A stretch of 64,000 nucleotides of DNA. Origin: Prevotella sp. GTDB lineage: Bacteria; Bacteroidota; Bacteroidia; Bacteroidales; Bacteroidaceae. The translations under genes were made by a program, and so were the position numbers. Location: NCBI GenBank assembly GCA_016901395.1, contig JAEAMQ010000067.1:1-64000 (forward strand), given 5' to 3'. Positions 60,355-64,000 of this stretch are shown piece by piece (positions within the stretch are counted from its first letter, which is position 1; every line of letters begins with the position of its first letter). The notes beneath the pieces are model-generated. The model did not search any database and was not told the DNA's origin. It saw nothing but the letters and a program-made list of their open reading frames with translations.

Positions 60355-60960
60355 TTAAACCAATGGTGTTCGGTTGAGGATAGACCGGCCAAGCGTCACC
60401 TCATCAGCATATTCCAGCTCATTGCCAACGGATATTCCACGGGCAATCAGACTGAGTTTCACAGGATACGGCTTCAGTTGTCGGGAGAGATAAAAGTTGG
60501 TTGTATCACCTTCCATCGTGGAACTGAGGGCAAAAATTACTTCTTTGATTTTCCCTTCAGCTACTCTTCGGATGAGAGAATCTATCTCTAAGTCGCTGGG
60601 TGAGATGCCGTCCATCGGCGAGATGACACCTCCCAGCACATGATACAAGCCATGATACTGCTGCGTGCTCTCCACTGCCATCACGTCTTGTACGTTCTCC
60701 ACCACACAAACAGTGGTATTATCGCGTCGCGGGTCGCTGCAGATGGAGCACACGTCAGTATCGCTGATGTTGTGACAAACCTTGCAATACTTGATATTGG
60801 AGCGCACATACGACATCGTATCCGCAAACACATTGACATTCTCCACCGGCTGACGAAGCAGATGCAACACTAGGCGCAAGGCTGTCTTTCGCCCTATCCC
60901 GGGAAGTTTGCTAAACTCTGTGACGGCTTTCTCCAGCAGGGCCGAAGGATATTGTTCCAT
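60355..60960 (-). CDS. recR: Recombination protein RecR
   Basis: 201 residues, part of the RecFOR pathway loading RecA on gapped DNA. It has the helix-hairpin-helix [20 protein letters not shown], a four-Cys zinc finger ([16 protein letters not shown]) and a Toprim domain ([14 protein letters not shown]...[16 protein letters not shown]), then [15 protein letters not shown]. It is first in an operon with a membrane protein, a glycosyltransferase and an acetyltransferase. Confidence 0.96.
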   Translation of the reverse strand: MEQYPSALLEKAVTEFSKLPGIGRKTALRLVLHLLRQPVENVNVFADTMSYVRSNIKYCKVCHNISDTDVCSICSDPRRDNTTVCVVENVQDVMAVESTQQYHGLYHVLGGVISPMDGISPSDLEIDSLIRRVAEGKIKEVIFALSSTMEGDTTNFYLSRQLKPYPVKLSLIARGISVGNELEYADEVTLGRSILNRTPLV

Positions 60961-61011
60961 GAAATCGACAAAGAAAGATATTCAGTTACCATCAGGAAAA
61001 GCAACTGCAAA

Positions 61012-61494
61012 TTACAGATAAATACCAAATCCTATATTCAACCCAATGGTAGAATAATCAGAATGTCTCTTGAGACTCTGTTGATAATAGATGGAAGGCT
61101 CGATGGTCACGGTGTGACTGATGAAGAATGCATATCCCACCTCTACACCTGGCATAAAGTCATTGTACCCGCCGTCGGCATGCACAAACTTGCAATTGGC
61201 TCCGAGGAAGATGCCATTCTGGATGATATAATAGCGGCCTCCACCACCAAAGCTGAACTGATTGGGCATATCCTTGCCATCGTGCTGATAGCCTGCCTCA
61301 CCGAGAAGCATCAGATTATCTGCTACAAAATATCCGGCCTTAGCCGAAACACCAAGGCTCAGTTCCTTGGATCCGTTATAACTCAGGTTCAATCCCGTCA
61401 TGGAAGCGCCGGCATAGACCTTTCCCTCCTCAAACTGTGCATTGGCGGAAAGCGTCAACAGCAGCGCAGTCAAAAGCATGAAAATCTTCTTCAT
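61012..61494 (-). CDS. Outer-membrane beta-barrel protein
   Basis: 160 residues with a signal peptide (LLTALLLTLSANA). Alternating aromatic/polar strands (VYAGASMTGLNLSYNGS, FSFGGGGRYYII, VGYAFFISHTVTIEPSIYYQ) and the C-terminal FGIYL suggest a small eight-stranded barrel of the OmpX/OmpW-like type. Function unknown. A -7 element (TACTTTTG, complement of 61637-61644) would give a leader of about 140 nt. Confidence 0.8.
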   Translation of the reverse strand: MKKIFMLLTALLLTLSANAQFEEGKVYAGASMTGLNLSYNGSKELSLGVSAKAGYFVADNLMLLGEAGYQHDGKDMPNQFSFGGGGRYYIIQNGIFLGANCKFVHADGGYNDFMPGVEVGYAFFISHTVTIEPSIYYQQSLKRHSDYSTIGLNIGFGIYL

Positions 61495-61653
61495 AAATCG
61501 TTTTTTTATTGATTAACAAGAGGCAAGGCTCGACAGACCTATCGTCTGCCATCGCTTACCCTCTCCAACAGGTAGACTTGATTTTATCCACAGACAGCAT
61601 CTGTGCCAAGGCTACGTAACTGTCGCGATACAATTGCAAAAGTAATGCTAATT

Positions 61654-61685
61654 TTTGAAATAACGAAAAAATAGCCGTACCTTTG
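61654..61685 (+). promoter_or_regulatory. Promoter of the GHL10-type hydrolase
   Basis: TTTG at 61654-61657, 20 bp, TACCTTTG at 61678-61685. It overlaps the longest open frame (from 61683), so the ATG at 61704 is the real start, with a leader of about 14 nt. Confidence 0.78.
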
Positions 61686-61703
61686 TGCACAAAAGATATT
61701 CAC

Positions 61704-63338
61704 ATGAGCAAGCGCTTATCCATCACATTCTATATACTTTTCCTCTGGAGTTCCCTCCATGCACAATCGTTCTCCTCGCCCAAGCGTGAGGTGCGTGCCG
61801 TGTGGCTCACCACCATCGGCGGACTCGACTGGCCGCACTCCTACGCGCAGTCGTCGGGTAGCATCGAGCGGCAGCAGCAGGAGCTTTCGCATCTCCTCGA
61901 CCTCTATCAGCAGGCTGGAATCAACACCGTTTTGCTCCAGACGCGCATCCGCGGCACCGTGATTTATCCCTCGCAGTATGAGCCGTGGGACGGTTGTCTG
62001 AGTGGCGTTCCGGGCCGTTCGCCGGGCTATGATGCCCTGCGCTTCGCCATCGACGAGTGCCATCGGCGGGGCATGGAGCTGCATGCGTGGGTGGTGACGA
62101 TACCCATTGGCAAATGGGACAAGCTCGGCGTGCAAAACATTCGGCGGAAACTGCCGGGCGTGGCCCGCCGCATCGGCCCCGAGGGGTATATGAATCCCGA
62201 AAACCCGCGCACCGCCAGCTATCTCGCCGATATCTGCGAGGAGATTACACGCAACTACGATGTCGACGGCATCCACCTCGACTACATCCGCTATCCGGAG
62301 ACGTGGAACATCAAAGTGAGCCGCGACCAGGGCCGCAACTATATCACCGGCATCGTGCGTGCCATCAGCCAGCGGGTGAAATCGCTCAAGCCTTGGGTCA
62401 AGATGAGTTGCTCGCCCATCGGCAAATTCGACGATCTCTCCCGCTATTGGAGCCACGGATGGAACGCCTACACCAAGGTTTGCCAGGACGCGCAGGGTTG
62501 GCTGCGCAGTGGATTGATGGACCAACTCTATCCGATGATGTATTTCCGCGACAACCAGTTCTTCCCCTTCGCCATCGACTGGGCCGAGCAAAGCGACGGC
62601 AAAACCATCGCACCGGGTCTCGGCATCTATTTTCTCAACCCGAAGGAAGGCAACTGGCGGCTCGCCGACGTGACCCGCGAGATGGAGGTGTTGCGCCAAT
62701 ACGGAATGGGGCAGACCTTCTTCCGCGGCAAATTCCTGACCGACAACGACCAGGGCATCTACGATTTTGTGAAACGCTTCAACCGCCATCCGGCACTCGT
62801 TCCGGCCATGACATGGGCCAGCCACACCCTGCCCGAGGAGCCGGCATCACTGCAAATGAGCAAGAAAGGATTGAGTTGGCAGGGCCATACACCATATTAT
62901 AATGTATATAGCAGCCGCACATGGCCCGTCGATGTGAGCCGTGCGGAGAACCTGATTGCCGTGAGACGCACCGCCAACAGCATCGCCCTTCCCACCGACG
63001 GACGCTATTTTGCCGTGACGGGAATGGACCGTTTTGGCAACGAAAGCAAGGCTTTGCAGAGCCATCAGATGGAGACGGCACCACGGATAGACATTCCGCT
63101 GCTGGCCTGCGACGGCCGTCGCCTCACGCTTCCGCCGAAAGACCACACGCTCGACGCTCAGTTGCTGACCATAGAAACCCTGCAGGGCAGCATCGTCGAT
63201 ACCCGAACCTATCAGGGCAAGACCATCGACGTGTCGCGCCTGCCCAACGGTTACTACGTGTTGCGGTCGCTGGGGCGCAAAGGCGTGACCCACCGACTGG
63301 GATTTTTCCAGGTGAAACGCGGCTTACCGCATATTTGA
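61704..63338 (+). CDS. Secreted GHL10-type (DUF187) glycoside hydrolase
   Basis: About 544 residues with a signal peptide (LSITFYILFLWSSLHAQ). The catalytic region (about 18-340) matches the family 10-like hydrolases: REVRAVWLTTIGGLDWPHSY, INTVLLQTRIRGTVIYPSQYE, DVDGIHLDYIRYPETW and LMDQLYPMMYFRDNQFFP. The likely substrate is peptidoglycan or another polysaccharide; no assay-based subgroup can be assigned. The C-terminal ~170 residues include a Fn3-like strand-rich part. The stop overlaps the convergent cytidine deaminase by 15 bp. Confidence 0.86.
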   Translation: MSKRLSITFYILFLWSSLHAQSFSSPKREVRAVWLTTIGGLDWPHSYAQSSGSIERQQQELSHLLDLYQQAGINTVLLQTRIRGTVIYPSQYEPWDGCLSGVPGRSPGYDALRFAIDECHRRGMELHAWVVTIPIGKWDKLGVQNIRRKLPGVARRIGPEGYMNPENPRTASYLADICEEITRNYDVDGIHLDYIRYPETWNIKVSRDQGRNYITGIVRAISQRVKSLKPWVKMSCSPIGKFDDLSRYWSHGWNAYTKVCQDAQGWLRSGLMDQLYPMMYFRDNQFFPFAIDWAEQSDGKTIAPGLGIYFLNPKEGNWRLADVTREMEVLRQYGMGQTFFRGKFLTDNDQGIYDFVKRFNRHPALVPAMTWASHTLPEEPASLQMSKKGLSWQGHTPYYNVYSSRTWPVDVSRAENLIAVRRTANSIALPTDGRYFAVTGMDRFGNESKALQSHQMETAPRIDIPLLACDGRRLTLPPKDHTLDAQLLTIETLQGSIVDTRTYQGKTIDVSRLPNGYYVLRSLGRKGVTHRLGFFQVKRGLPHI

Positions 63339-63803
63339 ATCTACGAAGCACAAGGGCAGAAGGTCCTTGACGCTCTTGATTTTGTAGACCCCTTCACGCC
63401 CATAGAGCAGTATCTCTATGGGTTTTTTGTATCTGTCTTCGATTTCCAGAATGACCTGCCGGCATGCCCCACAGGGTGTCACGGGGTCGGGCAGCAGTCC
63501 GGCATCGTTGCGGGCGGCGATGGCCAGCATCGTGACGGGCTGGTCTGGACAATTGGCTTGTGCGGCGAAGATGGCCGTGCGCTCAGCACAAAGGCCCGAG
63601 GGGAAGGCGGCATTCTCCTGATTGGCACCGATAAACACCTGTCCGTTGGCCAGTCGTGCAGCCGCTCCCACATAGAAACGACTGTATTTGGCGTAGGCAT
63701 TCTTGGTGGCTTCGGCAGCCTGATAGACCAGTTGAAGCTCGTCTTCGCTCAGTTCTTCAAGCGACAGAAAATCTATGTTGACTTCAATTTTAATCTGTTT
63801 CAT
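63324..63803 (-). CDS. cdd: Cytidine deaminase
   Basis: Deaminates cytidine and deoxycytidine, 159 residues. The zinc site is complete: GLCAERTAIFAA with the catalytic Cys-Ala-Glu and PCGACRQVILE with two Cys. The substrate segment YSRFYVGAAARL is present. It is transcribed toward the hydrolase. With the NupG-like transporter it suggests nucleoside salvage. Confidence 0.94.
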   Translation of the reverse strand: MKQIKIEVNIDFLSLEELSEDELQLVYQAAEATKNAYAKYSRFYVGAAARLANGQVFIGANQENAAFPSGLCAERTAIFAAQANCPDQPVTMLAIAARNDAGLLPDPVTPCGACRQVILEIEDRYKKPIEILLYGREGVYKIKSVKDLLPLCFVDSNMR

Positions 63804-63831
63804 AACTATTGAGGATTAAAGGTACAAGTCA

Positions 63832-64000
63832 TTAGGGCTTGATATATTCATACGCACCGATGTCGGGGAGGTCATCGCGCGTCCGCCCGTCATGGTCGTT
63901 GGTAGTGGCTGTCTGTGGATTGGCCTTGCCGATGGCCGACGAAACACTGTCCAGACGGAAGTCGTAGCGCAGCTTGTCGGTGTCGATGGTCATGAAATGC
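63832..64000 (-). CDS. Partial: C-terminus of a secreted beta-helix-type protein
   Basis: Only the last ~55 residues lie in the window. The frame reads HFMTIDTDKLRYDFRLDSVS, then SAIGKANPQTATTN, and ends DLPDIGAYEYIKP before TAA. The 'D-F-R-L...S-A-I' and 'P-D-I-G-A-Y-E' pattern is the usual end of parallel beta-helix (choice-of-anchor Q, pectate-lyase-like) proteins. The cdd start is about 28 bp from this stop. The rest lies beyond the right edge. Confidence 0.7.
   Translation of the reverse strand, partial: HFMTIDTDKLRYDFRLDSVSSAIGKANPQTATTNDHDGRTRDDLPDIGAYEYIKP

Overview
The window looks like a chromosomal segment of a Prevotella-like member of the Bacteroidota. Many intergenic regions carry the Bacteroidota promoter pattern TTTG-N20-TAnnTTTG. 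The gene content includes families largely limited to that phylum (DUF4270, DUF4835, DUF4836, DUF3127, the HU-CCDC81/SPOR protein, Rho with a long disordered insert, a half-size GT5 synthase). There is no rRNA, integrase, transposase or phage module. Most of the window is conserved core genome separated by a few large, repeat-rich intergenic islands.

Layout. 0.2-4.8 kb (minus): a tripartite efflux operon, tolC-like, macA-like, then macB split into ATPase and permease. 5.0-9 kb: ribE behind a long leader, a secreted phytase/esterase-like protein, and a FetAB-like transporter whose ATPase is degenerate. 9.1-11.1 kb: agmatine deiminase and N-carbamoylputrescine amidase (putrescine synthesis). 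11.4-14.4 kb: a TetR regulator, then a carboxyltransferase, a small subunit and a biotin carrier of the methylmalonyl-CoA decarboxylase/propionyl-CoA carboxylase type. 14.7-17.2 kb: a GT5 synthase-like protein, a DUF4270 lipoprotein and a 42-residue protein. 17.3-17.6 kb: an orphan CRISPR-like mini-array and a long hairpin repeat.

17.7-24.6 kb (minus): rluA with a 51-residue membrane protein, and a tightly overlapping operon nupG-like, DUF151 nuclease, rsmE, DUF4836, ABC ATPase, FtsX-like permease. 25.5-33.2 kb (plus): rho, a LysM glucosaminidase, an M64 peptidase, a TPR protein, an EFR1-type flavodoxin/ferredoxin protein and an M6 peptidase. 34.2-46.8 kb: a lipoprotein, a small orphan protein, a SPOR protein, an FHA protein, purU-hisH-hisA-hisF-hisIE, ftsE, lysC-lysA and two glycosyltransferase-like genes. 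46.9-48.9 kb: class III fructose-1,6-bisphosphatase. 49.6-56.7 kb: a DUF3127 OB-fold protein, then dnaN, a DEDD exonuclease, DUF4835, recN and a trypsin-fold/TPR protein. 56.8-58.1 kb: tRNA-Thr, tRNA-Gly, a histone-H1-like winged-helix protein and two identical tRNA-Asp genes. 58.2-64 kb: recR with a membrane protein, a glycosyltransferase and an acetyltransferase, then a beta-barrel protein, a GHL10-type hydrolase, cytidine deaminase and the 3' end of a secreted beta-helix-type protein.

No self-contained new multi-gene system stands out. The least explained signals are non-coding. One is a dispersed 18-nt near-palindromic unit, CGATTCGATAGTAATCGC and variants, found at six intergenic loci. 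Two more are GC-rich repeat families that occur together in the 24.6-25.2 and 48.9-49.2 kb gaps. The last is a three-repeat, 36/30-nt CRISPR-like array without cas genes. Protein-level oddities are a FetA-like ATPase without a signature motif, a trypsin-fold TPR protein that has lost its serine, a DUF3127 protein with an SSB-like tail, a lysine/alanine-rich winged-helix protein, and a half-glycosyltransferase joined to a helical domain.
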